The translations under genes and the position numbers were made by a program. DNA of 64,000 bases from COE1 sp963596435 (lineage in GTDB: Bacteria; Bacillota; Clostridia; Lachnospirales; Lachnospiraceae): the NCBI GenBank assembly GCA_963596435.1, contig CAVBMG010000004.1, positions 39,039-103,038 of the forward strand, in the 5' to 3' direction. The notes under the pieces are model-generated. The model was not told the DNA's origin. It saw only the letters and a program-made list of their open reading frames with translations, and did no database searches. This document shows, one piece after another, positions 9,704-19,869 of this stretch. Numbering within the stretch: position 1 is the stretch's first letter; every line of letters begins with the position of its first letter.

Positions 9704-9728
9704 AGGGCCGGAAATAAGCTCCGGCTCT
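9704..9728 (-). promoter_or_regulatory. Stem-loop between lipoprotein and GH3 genes
   Basis: AGAGCCGGA/TCCGGCCCT arms with one mismatch enclose a 7-nt loop. On the minus strand the stem is followed only by GTTTGT, so it is a weak terminator at best. A stem-loop just after a binding-protein gene commonly protects its mRNA or reduces downstream transcription; that role here is inferred. Confidence 0.5.
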
Positions 9729-9743
9729 GTATTAATATGCTTT

Positions 9744-11279
9744 TTACTGATTCATATTGGTTACATATGCATCTAACTGCTTCTGAAGCTCTGCACGCAC
9801 TTTTTCGATACCTGCTGCTTCCATCTTTTCCTTATATTCTGCAAGCCCTGTTACAGAATCTGTATAGCCTAACTCCAATGGCCACCAGTACTGCTGATGT
9901 ACATTCTGGCATGCTGCATATTCTGTCTCAATGTTGGAAGTGTCAATTGTAAATGCTGCATATTTCTCCCAGACATCATTTTCTGCAAGTCTTTCCTCAA
10001 AGTTCTCATGCCAGGTTGTGTAGGATTCTGGAGTTCCTGCTACATCACGGTTAAGTCCTGTTGTACGTGCTGCCCACATGGAAGATACTGCATAGTTATC
10101 AGCATCCAGGATGGAATACTGACCTTCATCATTAAGTTCATAAGAGGTTCCCAATACACCATACATAAATGCATCATATACTTCCTGATCGCTTGTCAGC
10201 AGATCCCAGAAAGCAAGTGCTCTTTCAGGATTCTGAGAAGTATTGGAGATTGCCATAGCATCCTGTGTATATGGTAAGTGACAGCTGTACTTGTCAAGAT
10301 CACTGTATTCAAAGTTCCATTCCGGATGCATAACAGCATAGGTCTGGAATGTATCAACATTGTGTGTTCTCATTGCAGCCTTACCATTCTGTGTCTTGGT
10401 AGAATCGGTATCAGAAAGGGCTGATTTCGTGAAAAAGCCTTTCTCATTCCAACGTGTCATCATTGTCAGGAAATCAGGGATTTCTTCTGTTTCATAGTAT
10501 GTGAAGAACTGTGGATTCTCCTGTGTCGGGTCAAACCAGAAGAAATCATTGGTTGAACCCTTGGAAGGAAGATATCCCAGACTGAACATATAGGTATCAT
10601 CCCATTCTGAACCGGCAGAATAAATGTCGATTGGTTCTAACTCAGGATGTGTTTCTTTGACAATGTCCAGATACTTCTCTACATCTTCAAAGGATTCCAT
10701 TTTACCATCCCAGTCTGTACCTTCCATAATATCTGTTCTGTAGATAGGACCATATGCTCTGTAAGTAGAGAGTTGGGAAGGAATACAATAATAATGTCCG
10801 TCTACTGTTGCCTGCTGCTTGGCTGCATCTGTTGTCTTTGCAAAGTTATTCGGTGCGTAGGTCGGCCATAGCTCATCCAGATTCTTGAATGCACCCTTCT
10901 GTGCAAGGGATGTAAAATTCAGCCAGGAAGAGGTATAAGCCATATCAAACTGTTCGCCTGATGAGAAGATCAAAGGATACTTATTGGCATAATCAGACCA
11001 GGCAATCCAGTTTACTGTTAATGTTGTGTTAATCTTTTCCTTGAGCAGCTTATTCAGGTTCTCATCTACAACATCCTGACCTGCTGGTCTGTCGCTGACT
11101 ACATACATGACCAGATTCACTTCCTTTGAAGTGTCTACTGTACCAGTCTGTGCGCTCTCTGTTGAATCAGAGGTAGATGCACTGCTACTGTTGTCTGTGT
11201 CTGCACTGCTGCCGCATCCTGCAAGCATTGTAGTTACCATTGCGGTTGTTAATAATACGGATACAAGTTTCTTTCTCAT
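9744..11279 (-). CDS. Extracellular sugar-binding lipoprotein of LplA type
   Basis: 511 residues from the chosen ATG at 11279, which has AAAAGGAGG ahead; the longer frame would run back into the permease gene. Signal peptide MRKKLVSVLLTTAMVTTML is followed by the lipobox LAGC, then a Ser/Thr-rich linker and a solute-binding fold of the long LplA-like class, rich in Trp and Tyr (for example DFFWFDPTQ). It should capture an oligosaccharide at the cell surface for the two permeases encoded just upstream. No ATPase gene is nearby; such importers usually share an MsmX-like ATPase encoded elsewhere. The ligand is unknown; the operon's GH3, GH30 and GH42 suggest a beta-linked glycan. Confidence 0.9.
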   Translation of the reverse strand: MRKKLVSVLLTTAMVTTMLAGCGSSADTDNSSSASTSDSTESAQTGTVDTSKEVNLVMYVVSDRPAGQDVVDENLNKLLKEKINTTLTVNWIAWSDYANKYPLIFSSGEQFDMAYTSSWLNFTSLAQKGAFKNLDELWPTYAPNNFAKTTDAAKQQATVDGHYYCIPSQLSTYRAYGPIYRTDIMEGTDWDGKMESFEDVEKYLDIVKETHPELEPIDIYSAGSEWDDTYMFSLGYLPSKGSTNDFFWFDPTQENPQFFTYYETEEIPDFLTMMTRWNEKGFFTKSALSDTDSTKTQNGKAAMRTHNVDTFQTYAVMHPEWNFEYSDLDKYSCHLPYTQDAMAISNTSQNPERALAFWDLLTSDQEVYDAFMYGVLGTSYELNDEGQYSILDADNYAVSSMWAARTTGLNRDVAGTPESYTTWHENFEERLAENDVWEKYAAFTIDTSNIETEYAACQNVHQQYWWPLELGYTDSVTGLAEYKEKMEAAGIEKVRAELQKQLDAYVTNMNQ

Positions 11280-11301
11280 ATGAAAATCCTCCTTTTCCCA
11301 A

Positions 11302-12216
11302 TCAGCCCTTAACAGAACCGATTGTAACACCTTTTACAAAATATTTCTGCACGAATGGATATACCAGAATAATAGGTCCTGTAGCTACGACTGCCATCGC
11401 CATCTTTAAGCTGTTGGAAGGCATATCTGCTACTACAATACCAGCCTGACTTGCAATTCTTGCCAAAGCCTGTGTCTGCTGCAACAGGTTATAAAGCATA
11501 TACTGCAATGGGTACTTCTTATCAGAATTAAGATACAGCATTGCGTTATACCAGTCATTCCAGTAGCCCAGTGCCAGGAACAGCCCGATTGTTGCCATAC
11601 CTGATTTTAACAGCGGTAAAATAATCTGGAAGAAGGTACGATACTCTCCTGCGCCATCAATCTTGGCTGACTCTATCAGTGCCGCCGGTATTGCCGATAC
11701 GAAGCTTCGCATGATCAGCAGATAGAATACATTAAAGATTCCCGGTAAGATCAGCGCCCACAGGCTGTCTTTCAAATGTAAATACTGAATATAGAAAATG
11801 TAAGTACATACCATACCACCATTGAACAATGTTGTAAAATAGAAGAAGAAGGAAAATGCATTTCTGTATTTAAAATCTTTTCTACTTAAAACATAGGCTG
11901 TCATGGTGATGATAAAAAGTCCAAGTGCCGTTCCTACTACTGTGATCAGAATAGATACTCCATAGGCTCTGAGGACTGTCATAGGGCTCTTGAATATCAG
12001 GCTATATGCCTCTGTTGTAAATTCCTTTGGCAGGATACTGTAGCCATGGAAACGTATATATGATTCAGAGGTAAAGGAGCTGGATATCAATACGATGAAT
12101 GGCACCAGACATATGATTGCCATCAATGCTACCACAACATAGCATATGATATAAAAAGCAACGGATGATTTACTTAACTTAATCTTGGTTGAAGTTTCTG
12201 CTTCCTGTGCTGCCAT
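11302..12216 (-). CDS. Sugar ABC transporter permease (YtcP/LplC type)
   Basis: 304 residues from ATG 12216, which has GGGAGG ahead. The protein has six membrane helices and the EAA-type loop (ESAKIDGAGEYRTFFQIILP) that docks on the ATPase. It is the MalG-side partner of the permease encoded directly upstream. The C-terminal ending KGVTIGSVKG is characteristic of this subfamily. It imports the oligosaccharide delivered by the lipoprotein encoded just downstream. Confidence 0.92.
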   Translation of the reverse strand: MAAQEAETSTKIKLSKSSVAFYIICYVVVALMAIICLVPFIVLISSSFTSESYIRFHGYSILPKEFTTEAYSLIFKSPMTVLRAYGVSILITVVGTALGLFIITMTAYVLSRKDFKYRNAFSFFFYFTTLFNGGMVCTYIFYIQYLHLKDSLWALILPGIFNVFYLLIMRSFVSAIPAALIESAKIDGAGEYRTFFQIILPLLKSGMATIGLFLALGYWNDWYNAMLYLNSDKKYPLQYMLYNLLQQTQALARIASQAGIVVADMPSNSLKMAMAVVATGPIILVYPFVQKYFVKGVTIGSVKG

Positions 12217-12232
12217 ATGATTACCTCCCTTC

Positions 12233-13159
12233 CTAGAACAATGCATAATCTGCATCAATATGTTTGACAATTGCATTTACGATCATAATAATGATAAAGC
12301 ACATAATGGACTGATAGAACGATGCTGCCGCCGTCATACCAAGATTGGCATTCTGTAACAGAGAACGGAATACATAAGTATCAATTACATCTGTTGCATT
12401 GTAGAGCTGTCCATTATTGCCGACGATCTGATAGAACATCTCGAAGTCGCCTCTCATGATACGTCCTACCTGAAGCAGTAACATGGTAATTACGGTAGGC
12501 TTGATACATGGGATTGTGATGTAGCGGATTCTCTGGAAGATCGTTGCTCCATCAATGGCTGCTGCCTCGTAGATCTCTGAATCAACACCTGTGATCGCTG
12601 CAATGTAGATAACTGAATTATAACCACACCACTTCCAGGCATTGAAAGCACATATGATAAATGGCCACACACCCGGCATACCGTATACATTGACTGCCTC
12701 GCCGCCTGCGGAAGTAATCAGGTTATTAAGAAGTCCTGTTTCATAATTGAAGATAGCAAATACGAAAGTTCCTACGATAACCCATGAAATAAAGTACGGT
12801 AAAAAGATAATGGACTGTGTCAGTTTCTTGAATACTTTGTTGTTGATCTCTGTGATAAATACTGCAATAATGATTGCAAGTAACTGTGAAGTAATCAGAT
12901 TCAACAGGTTGTAGAGAATCGTATTCTTTGTAATCAGCCATCCTGTTCCTGAAGAAAACAGATATCTGAAATTCTCCAGCCCGTTCCATGCACTTCCAAA
13001 CACGCCCTGATCATATCGGTAGTTCTTAAAAGCCAGCACCAGACCGGACATTGGCAGATAAGCAAATATGATAATGACTACAAGTGCGGGAATCAACATA
13101 GTAAACAGTGCACGATTCTTTTTCAGTTCATGTCCAAAACTGTGTAAATGTTTTCCCAT
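12233..13159 (-). CDS. Sugar ABC transporter permease (LplB type)
   Basis: 308 residues from ATG 13159, preceded by GGAAGGAG. Six membrane helices are present, with the EAA loop around IYEAAAIDGATIFQRI. It pairs with the YtcP-type permease. It is the first gene of the importer-GH3-GH30-GH42 operon and follows the terminator of the two-component genes after about 200 bp of AT-rich DNA. That DNA should hold the operon promoter; TATAAT-like elements are present near 13217-13222 on the minus strand, but no clear -35 box can be named. Confidence 0.92.
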   Translation of the reverse strand: MGKHLHSFGHELKKNRALFTMLIPALVVIIIFAYLPMSGLVLAFKNYRYDQGVFGSAWNGLENFRYLFSSGTGWLITKNTILYNLLNLITSQLLAIIIAVFITEINNKVFKKLTQSIIFLPYFISWVIVGTFVFAIFNYETGLLNNLITSAGGEAVNVYGMPGVWPFIICAFNAWKWCGYNSVIYIAAITGVDSEIYEAAAIDGATIFQRIRYITIPCIKPTVITMLLLQVGRIMRGDFEMFYQIVGNNGQLYNATDVIDTYVFRSLLQNANLGMTAAASFYQSIMCFIIIMIVNAIVKHIDADYALF

Positions 13160-13352
13160 TAGATTTCTCCTTCCCTTTTCTATTCTCACGCTTTTTGAAA
13201 AGTTTTATAATTTATGAGTTAATTATAATTAGTTTCTATGCATTTTGTTATATGGTAAAACTACGAAAAAGAGGAAAATCTTATGATGTTGTTAATGTGT
13301 ATAGTATTATGCTGTTTTTAGTCTTTTTTATCTACATATTGCATATCTATTT

Positions 13353-13386
13353 AAAAAGGACATTGGCAATGCGCCAACATCCTTTT
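13353..13386 (-). terminator. Terminator of the two-component operon
   Basis: AAAAGGA/TCCTTTT outer arms continue into TTGGC/GCCAA inner arms with a short loop, followed by TTTTTAAATAG on the minus strand. It lies just past the sensor kinase stop codon and insulates the kinase genes from the importer operon. Confidence 0.8.
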
Positions 13387-13389
13387 CTA

Positions 13390-15198
13390 CTACTTTAATA
13401 TTTCTTCTAATTGTTCATATGTCATAACAGGAATCCTTAAAATTACCTTTGTTCCTCCCATTTCTCCATTCTCATAACGGACTCCGTATTTATCTCCATA
13501 GCATAACTTCATTCGGAAATTGGTATTTTTAACACCATATCCATTCTCCCTGCCTGAATCGCTCTCCTTTAGAATATTATCCATCTGCTCCTGATCCATA
13601 CCCGGACCATCATCTTCTACGGTAAAGATAATATCATCTTCCTCCTGTATTGCTGTAATCAGAATATTACATTCAATGATATCTGGATGCTGGGCGATTC
13701 CATGTACAATGGCATTTTCTACGAAAGGCTGAAGAATAATATTGAGACAGGCATATTCCCTGATCTGCTGCGGCACCTCCATATTCATATGAATCGCGCC
13801 TGGAAAATGCACACTCTCGATACTCACATAAGCCTCTACGTGTTTCAGTTCCTCCTCAATGTGAATCGCCGCCTTGCCGTGGTTAAGACTGAGCCGGTAA
13901 AACATTCCCAGATCCCTTGCCATCTGTGCCACCTCATCAGCACCATGCTCCATTGCACCCCAATTGATCAGATCCAGCGTATTATAGAGAAAATGCGGAT
14001 TGATCTGCGCCTGTAATGCTCTCAGCTCTGCTGACATAACACTCTTACCCAGCTTATAATGGGCTTTCATCAGTCCTTGTAATCGCATTGCCATATTATT
14101 GAAATTGGCATAAATCTCGTCAATCTCATCGCCGGTTCCCTGTACATAACGGTTAGAATCTATCTGGTTGTTCAAATCACCATTCTCCAGACTTTTCATA
14201 TGACGGTTCACACGCTCCAGTCGTCGTACATAGTACTTAGACAGGAAATAAGATACCACAATAATTGCCAATATCATCAATACTGCCACCAGCATGACCA
14301 TAAAGCTGACAAAGCTTGCCTGTTTCTTATATGTTTCTACCGGTATCAGGGAAAAAATCTGCCAGTTATAACGTTCCAGCTGATAGTACATGATATAGTA
14401 TCTCGTCCCACCCAACCTCATCGTACTCCACTGTTCCTGTTTCTGATTTGGAAGCTCATCCTCCAGTTCAGCATACAGGTCATGATCCGAAGCCGCCAGC
14501 ATATCTCCCATATCATCCAGAAGATAGATCAGGTTATCCGGCGTGATCTGTGCAGTATTTAACATGTTCACAACCTCTTCTACCCCAATTCCAACCTTTA
14601 CAATATAAGTATGTCCATTCACTTCCATGGCAGTAACCTGTGTGATATAAGGTTTCGTATGGATCATATCGGAACGGGTATGCTCCTGCATAATGGTATA
14701 ATATAACTGACCTTTCTGTACTGCCTCCATCATTTCCTCATACTCATCCAGCTCTTTTAGCTGTGACTCCGGGTAAAAGAAATAGCAGTTGTTGGAATAT
14801 ATCAGTTCATCTGGTATATACATGCCGATGCGGTAGGATAAGTTCGTTGATTCCATATCAATAAAAATACTGTTGAGTTTATAGAACTCTCTGTAAGCCT
14901 CCGCCATATCCTTGTATTGTCCAAGAGAAGGATCGCCTAAGACTCTGTTCACCTCACTGCTCTGAACGATCAATTGTCCCATATAATACATATTCTCAAT
15001 ATAATGAGTTATGTAGTGCCTGACCTGCTCTCCTGACTGTCCAACAGAATATTGGACCTGTCTGCCATACGCATTGGACATAGCAGGTTCGCAGCACATC
15101 GTAATCAGAATACAGATTAAAGCCAGCGGCACCGCAAATGAAATGGTCAGCTTCTTCTGCATCGTAAGCCGTCTGTACCGTTCTTTTATACTTACCAT
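13390..15198 (-). CDS. Sensor histidine kinase (YesM/LytS-type)
   Basis: 602 residues from ATG 15198; the apparent earlier start is a TTG. A membrane helix (about 18-36) is followed by a roughly 255-residue extracellular sensor region, a second helix (about 296-319), HAMP (about 323-383), the His_kinase box with phosphoacceptor His402 in INPHFLYNTLDL, and a C-terminal HATPase (VEDDGPGMD, NGYGVKN). This architecture is typical of kinases placed beside LplB-type importers, where they sense sugar or the loaded binding protein. It is co-transcribed with the AraC-type regulator 15 bp upstream and probably controls the GH3/GH30/GH42 operon. Confidence 0.93.
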   Translation of the reverse strand: MVSIKERYRRLTMQKKLTISFAVPLALICILITMCCEPAMSNAYGRQVQYSVGQSGEQVRHYITHYIENMYYMGQLIVQSSEVNRVLGDPSLGQYKDMAEAYREFYKLNSIFIDMESTNLSYRIGMYIPDELIYSNNCYFFYPESQLKELDEYEEMMEAVQKGQLYYTIMQEHTRSDMIHTKPYITQVTAMEVNGHTYIVKVGIGVEEVVNMLNTAQITPDNLIYLLDDMGDMLAASDHDLYAELEDELPNQKQEQWSTMRLGGTRYYIMYYQLERYNWQIFSLIPVETYKKQASFVSFMVMLVAVLMILAIIVVSYFLSKYYVRRLERVNRHMKSLENGDLNNQIDSNRYVQGTGDEIDEIYANFNNMAMRLQGLMKAHYKLGKSVMSAELRALQAQINPHFLYNTLDLINWGAMEHGADEVAQMARDLGMFYRLSLNHGKAAIHIEEELKHVEAYVSIESVHFPGAIHMNMEVPQQIREYACLNIILQPFVENAIVHGIAQHPDIIECNILITAIQEEDDIIFTVEDDGPGMDQEQMDNILKESDSGRENGYGVKNTNFRMKLCYGDKYGVRYENGEMGGTKVILRIPVMTYEQLEEILK

Positions 15199-15213
15199 AC
15201 ACAACCCTCTTCT

Positions 15214-16737
15214 CTATTGCAGCTTACTTTCCCGATACTCTGAGGGAAGCATCCCTGTCTTTTTCTTAAAGGTCTTGGCGAAATAATTGGCATCTTCAAA
15301 GCCTACCATTTCTGCCACCTGATATAATTTCCAACCGGGATCTGTCAGTAATTCCTGCGCCCGGTTCATACGAATCTCTGTCAGATACTGTCCAATGGTA
15401 CTTCCTGTTGTCTTTTTGAACAGACTGCTCAGGTAAGTAGGAGTCAGATAGACCTCATCTGCCAGTAGCTTAATAGACATATCCTTGTCTGAAAGATGAG
15501 TGTTCATATAGTCTATCACTTTCTTGATCAGGATATTTGCCTTGACTTCCTCATGGTCATGGCCGAACCACTGTAGATGTTCCTCCACAAATTCCTGCAT
15601 CTCGTATATCGTCTGCGCCTCATCCAGAAAATGTCTGCCTGCATCCTCACATTCACGCTGTTTCCTGGGTGTCATATCCTCGACCTGCACAATGATGGTA
15701 TCTAATATATAGTAGATATTTCTTACCTGAAAGGACAGTTCTGCCCGTGCCTCTACCAGTTTCGCATACCATTCATGTAATATAATCCTGGCAGCTTCCA
15801 CTTTAGACTCCGTTAATGCCTTACGAAAAGCATGCTCCTCCTCCAGCGATATTGTGCCAGGATATTCCCTTGCAGCTTCATCAGGCATCGCATAGTTATT
15901 CCATCCCTTATAAGCCAGAGTCTTCATTGCATTCTGTGCGCTGTGACAGGAACAGATTACCGTCTCTAAGGAATCGACTGGTCTGCCTGCTGCCAGAAAC
16001 CATTTATCCTGTTCGTTTCTTTTACTCATCAATGCCTCACAGAATCGTCTGCCCTGTTCTTCTTTTATCAACAAATCCGAACAATCAGATGAAAGCAGCA
16101 ATGCAAAACAGTTCTCTTCCATATAATCCGCCAGCATGTGCAGTCTGCACTTACATTCCCCTGCGATTTCTTCTACAGCCTGCCTGCATATCTGTATAAA
16201 TTCATCTACGTTTCGAATGATTTCCTTTCGTTTCAACAGGAAAATCTGGAAAATAACATCCTGTTCCAGTTGTCTCTCTGCTCCGAATAACTGTAACTCC
16301 ACCTTTTCTCCAGGCGCAGGCTGTAATAAAGCATGGAGTACCGTCTCGTTCTGGCGGCTGCTCTGCCTTACCCGTTCTACTGCCTGTTTCACCGCGCCGG
16401 ATAATTCCTTAATGTCGATAGGCTTCTCTACATAGCTTACTGCTCCCAGTGTGATCGCTGCCTTGAGGTATTCCTTATCTGAATAGCCACTGATAAATAT
16501 AATCTGACACTGTGGAAACTTCTCCCGAAAACATTTACACAGCTCTACGCCATTCATTCCCGGCATATTGATGTCCGATACCACGATATCCGGTCTGTGA
16601 TCCTGACAGATACGCAGACCACACTCTGCATTCTCTGCCGTAAATACCCTGTCTATCCCCAATTCCTGCCATGGAACATGCTTCTCCAGTCCATTTCTGA
16701 TTACCTGTTCATCCTCCACGATCAGCAGATTCAACAT
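15214..16737 (-). CDS. AraC-type response regulator (YesN-like)
   Basis: 507 residues. An N-terminal receiver domain with phosphorylatable Asp55 (VVSDINMPGMNG) and conserved Lys near 105 (YVEKPIDI) is followed by a poorly conserved middle region of about 280 residues. A C-terminal AraC double helix-turn-helix (about 405-505; SSLFKKTTGSTIGQYL and VGFEDANYFAKTFKKKTG) ends the protein. It is the DNA-binding partner of the adjacent kinase and the likely activator of the importer-glycosidase operon. It starts with GAGAGGGA ahead of the ATG. Confidence 0.93.
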   Translation of the reverse strand: MLNLLIVEDEQVIRNGLEKHVPWQELGIDRVFTAENAECGLRICQDHRPDIVVSDINMPGMNGVELCKCFREKFPQCQIIFISGYSDKEYLKAAITLGAVSYVEKPIDIKELSGAVKQAVERVRQSSRQNETVLHALLQPAPGEKVELQLFGAERQLEQDVIFQIFLLKRKEIIRNVDEFIQICRQAVEEIAGECKCRLHMLADYMEENCFALLLSSDCSDLLIKEEQGRRFCEALMSKRNEQDKWFLAAGRPVDSLETVICSCHSAQNAMKTLAYKGWNNYAMPDEAAREYPGTISLEEEHAFRKALTESKVEAARIILHEWYAKLVEARAELSFQVRNIYYILDTIIVQVEDMTPRKQRECEDAGRHFLDEAQTIYEMQEFVEEHLQWFGHDHEEVKANILIKKVIDYMNTHLSDKDMSIKLLADEVYLTPTYLSSLFKKTTGSTIGQYLTEIRMNRAQELLTDPGWKLYQVAEMVGFEDANYFAKTFKKKTGMLPSEYRESKLQ

Positions 16738-16805
16738 ATACTATCCCTCTCTTCTCCATAAGCCTTTGACTTATTTTAACACCCTCGCTTATTCATGTGC
16801 AATAC

Positions 16806-16837
16806 AAAACAAGATTCCAGATTTCTCCAGAACCTTG
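16806..16837 (-). terminator. Terminator of the aminotransferase-patatin-uppP operon
   Basis: Arms CAAGGTTC/GAATCTTG (one G-T pair) with a 12-nt loop are followed by TTTTG on the minus strand, about 35 bp past the uppP stop codon. Confidence 0.55.
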
Positions 16838-16872
16838 CTTATCAGTTTGTTATGTATTTGTATTTTACTTTC

Positions 16873-17709
16873 TTACACCTGAATGACTCCGCACAGGCTC
16901 AATATGATAACCAGTGCGCCAAGTGCGATTCGATACCATCCAAATACCTGGAAATCGTGCTTCTTGATATAATCCATCAGGAATCGGATCACAACTACAG
17001 ATACGATAAATGCTACCAGTGTTCCGATAGCAAGAATGGCAATTTCCATACCGGAAAAGGCAAAACCAAACTTTACAATCTTTAACAGGCTGGCTCCAAA
17101 CATAACTGGAATCGCCAGGAAAAATGTAAACTCAGAAGCTACGGTTCTGGATACGCCGATCAGCAATGCACCTACGATAGTTGCACCTGATCTGGAAGTT
17201 CCGGGGAAAATTGCAGCAATAAGCTGGAATACACCAATCATAAGTGCTGTCTGGAAGGTAATGTCTTCCAGTCTGGTAATCTTTGCCTTTTTACCCTTAT
17301 TATGCCTCTCAATGACGATAAATGCCACACCAAATACGATCAGTGCAATCGCAACAGAGAATGCATGATAGAACAACGCTTCAAATACATCATCAAAAAG
17401 CAGGCCTATGACTGCTGCCGGGATACATGCCACTACAATCTTACACCACAGCATGATCTTATCCATCTCAATGACCGGCTTGGATTTGTCCTTGAACTGG
17501 AATGGAAATATCTTATTCCAGAACAGCAGTACAACCGCCAGAATCGCACCTAACTGAATGACTACCAGAAACATTTCCTTGAACTCCGGTGTACAGTCAA
17601 GCTTAACGAACTCATCCAAGATAATCATGTGACCGGTACTGCTGATAGGCAGCCACTCGGTAATTCCCTCCACAATACCAAATAATATGGCTTTTAAAAT
17701 TTCAATCAT
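16873..17709 (-). CDS. uppP: Undecaprenyl-diphosphatase
   Basis: A 278-residue integral membrane enzyme that removes one phosphate from undecaprenyl diphosphate and so recycles the lipid carrier for peptidoglycan and wall polymers. It also confers bacitracin tolerance. Both family motifs are present: EGITEWLPISSTGH at the N-terminus and PGTSRSGATI in the middle. The length is normal for BacA/UppP, with about eight membrane helices. It is the last gene of a three-gene operon with a patatin-like protein and an aminotransferase, 43 bp after the former. Confidence 0.95.
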   Translation of the reverse strand: MIEILKAILFGIVEGITEWLPISSTGHMIILDEFVKLDCTPEFKEMFLVVIQLGAILAVVLLFWNKIFPFQFKDKSKPVIEMDKIMLWCKIVVACIPAAVIGLLFDDVFEALFYHAFSVAIALIVFGVAFIVIERHNKGKKAKITRLEDITFQTALMIGVFQLIAAIFPGTSRSGATIVGALLIGVSRTVASEFTFFLAIPVMFGASLLKIVKFGFAFSGMEIAILAIGTLVAFIVSVVVIRFLMDYIKKHDFQVFGWYRIALGALVIILSLCGVIQV

Positions 17710-17752
17710 AATACTCCTCTTTCTTTGCGTTTCTCATTTAAAACGACATCTT

Positions 17753-18607
17753 CTATGCATTTAAGAACTTCATCATGTCCTCATAGCATGCTTTTGCATC
17801 TTCATAGCCTAATTCATAGAGCTTTTCCAGTTTCTTTCTGTCTTTCTCGATTCTGCCTATGTCATTTGCTTCCTTGGGACGAATGACAAAAGCACGGCCA
17901 TGAGCTTTCTGTCCCTCGATAAATCTCAGTGTATCATTATAGGCATTGTGTCTGTTCGCCATCAATTCATACAGTTTGGGATAATTGGTATAACGAAGTC
18001 TGATCATTTCAAGCTGCGCTGACGATGCCGGCTTTCTGACATAGTCAGTTTCTTTGGTCAGTATCACAACATTCTTCGCATTGCCGTCTTTGATCGCATG
18101 ACGGATTGGAATCGAATCCGCTATGCCGCCATCCAGATAAGGTTTTCCATCAATAGCAACAATCCTTGATACCAATGGCAGAGAAGCCGATGCACGTACA
18201 TTGATGATATCCCTGTGCATCTCTTTCATTGGCAGATATTCTGCCTTGCCAGTCTCCAGATTGGTGACAACTGCATATGCATTACCCTCATATCTGGCTG
18301 CTTCCTTGTAATCATAGGGCAACAGCTTATTGGGAATCGTGTCATAGCACATCTTCACATTGAACAGATCACCCGTTGTCAGCAGACTGCGCATACTGCA
18401 ATAATTCTTATCTTTGAGGTAATCCAGTGATACATGATAGGCACGCTTAGGCTGTCTGGATATGTAGCTGCACAGATGACAGGCTCCTGCGGAGACACCA
18501 TAAGCATTCTGGAAATATAAATCCTTTTCCATAAAGAAATCCAGTACGCCGGCTGTGTAGATTCCTTTCATACCGCCGCCTTCAAGAACAAGTCCTGCCT
18601 GAACCAT
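17753..18607 (-). CDS. Patatin-like phospholipase family protein
   Basis: A 284-residue alpha/beta serine hydrolase of the bacterial patatin group. It shows the oxyanion loop EGGGMKG (residues 9-15), nucleophile motif GVSAG (G-x-S-x-G, about 38-42), and the catalytic Asp in LDGGIADSIP (DGG motif). There is no signal peptide. These proteins hydrolyse acyl esters of lipids; the substrate here is unknown. It starts 3 bp after the aminotransferase stop codon, and its ribosome site (GGAGG) lies inside the end of that gene, so the two are translationally coupled. Confidence 0.9.
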   Translation of the reverse strand: MVQAGLVLEGGGMKGIYTAGVLDFFMEKDLYFQNAYGVSAGACHLCSYISRQPKRAYHVSLDYLKDKNYCSMRSLLTTGDLFNVKMCYDTIPNKLLPYDYKEAARYEGNAYAVVTNLETGKAEYLPMKEMHRDIINVRASASLPLVSRIVAIDGKPYLDGGIADSIPIRHAIKDGNAKNVVILTKETDYVRKPASSAQLEMIRLRYTNYPKLYELMANRHNAYNDTLRFIEGQKAHGRAFVIRPKEANDIGRIEKDRKKLEKLYELGYEDAKACYEDMMKFLNA

Positions 18608-18610
18608 CGC

Positions 18611-19816
18611 CTACGCCTCCTTCTTTCTGTCGGGATATTCTGTTTCTACGAACTTACGAAGCGCTGCCAGCGAACGCTGCACCTTTTCTGTATCAATGCA
18701 ATATGCCATACGGAAGAAACCAGGGCAGCCAAAGGAATCACTTGGTACAAGCACCAGATCATATTTCAGTGCTTTCTGACAAAAGGCAGCCGCATCTTCT
18801 TCCAGAGCTTTCGGGAAGATATAGAAGGTACCACCCGGTTTCACACAGGTAAAACCAAGATCCATCAGCTCTTTATAGATAATGTTCATATTAGTTTCAT
18901 ATACTGACAGATCCGCTGTCTCTCCAAGTACCTCTGATACTGCGATCTGAATAATAGAAGGCGGACAATTATGTCCGATACCTCTGGATATCTGACTGCA
19001 CATAACGGATATCAGCTCAGAATCTGTACACTTTGGGTTGGCTGCTACATAACCGATTCTTTCACCAGGCAGTGATAAAGATTTGGAATAGGAATAACAG
19101 GAGAGTGTGTTATCATAGAATTTAGATACATAGGGAGCATCCACACCTTCAAATACGATTTCGCGATATGGTTCATCCGATATGATAAAAATATCGTGTC
19201 CGTATTCCTTCTGTTTTTCATTCAAAAGCTGTGCCAGCTTTGTCAGGGTCTGTGTAGAATATACAGTACCTGATGGGTTATTGGGTGTATTGATAAGAAC
19301 TACTGCTGTATTCTCATTGATCATGCTCTCCAGTGCTTCAAAATTAATCTGGAACTGCTCTGTGTCAGCCGGTACGACTTTGAGAACTGCCCCTGTTCTG
19401 TTCACATACTGCTTATATTCAGGGAAGAATGGGGCAAAGGTAATGACTTCATCTCCGGGCTTGGTCACAACACGGATTGCATGTGCGGCTGCACCTGCTG
19501 CACCTGTTGTCATAAATATATGCTCTGCTGTGTAATTCATGCCATAGGTCTTATTCAGATACTGCGCAAGTCTCTCTCTTACGCAGGGGATTCCCTGTGA
19601 CTGGCTGTAACCATGAAGTTCCATCGGATTTCTCGTTTGCAGCAGTTCTATCATCTTATCTGTAAATACCTGTGGTACAGGTACAGAAGGATTGCCCAGA
19701 CTATAATCAAATACATTTTCATAACCAATTTCTGCTCCACGCTTTGCCGCCCATGCAGACATCTCTCTAATAACAGATTTGCCGCCTAACATTGCTTTGT
19801 AATCTTCTGATACCAT
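18611..19816 (-). CDS. PLP-dependent aminotransferase, class I/II
   Basis: 401 residues with the fold-type I aminotransferase pattern: NTPNNPSGTVYS, ISDEPYREI, and the PLP-binding Lys in YSKSLSLPGERIGY. It is close to the aspartate/aromatic aminotransferase branch common in Clostridia (start MVSEDYKAMLGGKSVIREM). It transfers amino groups between amino acids and 2-oxo acids; substrate choice cannot be read from the sequence. It is the first gene of the operon, behind a consensus promoter, with AAGGAGGG ahead of the ATG. Confidence 0.9.
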   Translation of the reverse strand: MVSEDYKAMLGGKSVIREMSAWAAKRGAEIGYENVFDYSLGNPSVPVPQVFTDKMIELLQTRNPMELHGYSQSQGIPCVRERLAQYLNKTYGMNYTAEHIFMTTGAAGAAAHAIRVVTKPGDEVITFAPFFPEYKQYVNRTGAVLKVVPADTEQFQINFEALESMINENTAVVLINTPNNPSGTVYSTQTLTKLAQLLNEKQKEYGHDIFIISDEPYREIVFEGVDAPYVSKFYDNTLSCYSYSKSLSLPGERIGYVAANPKCTDSELISVMCSQISRGIGHNCPPSIIQIAVSEVLGETADLSVYETNMNIIYKELMDLGFTCVKPGGTFYIFPKALEEDAAAFCQKALKYDLVLVPSDSFGCPGFFRMAYCIDTEKVQRSLAALRKFVETEYPDRKKEA

Positions 19817-19869
19817 TTTATGCCCTCCTTGTAGTTGTTTGTTCTAGTTCGGGAATGCTTATCGGGTTT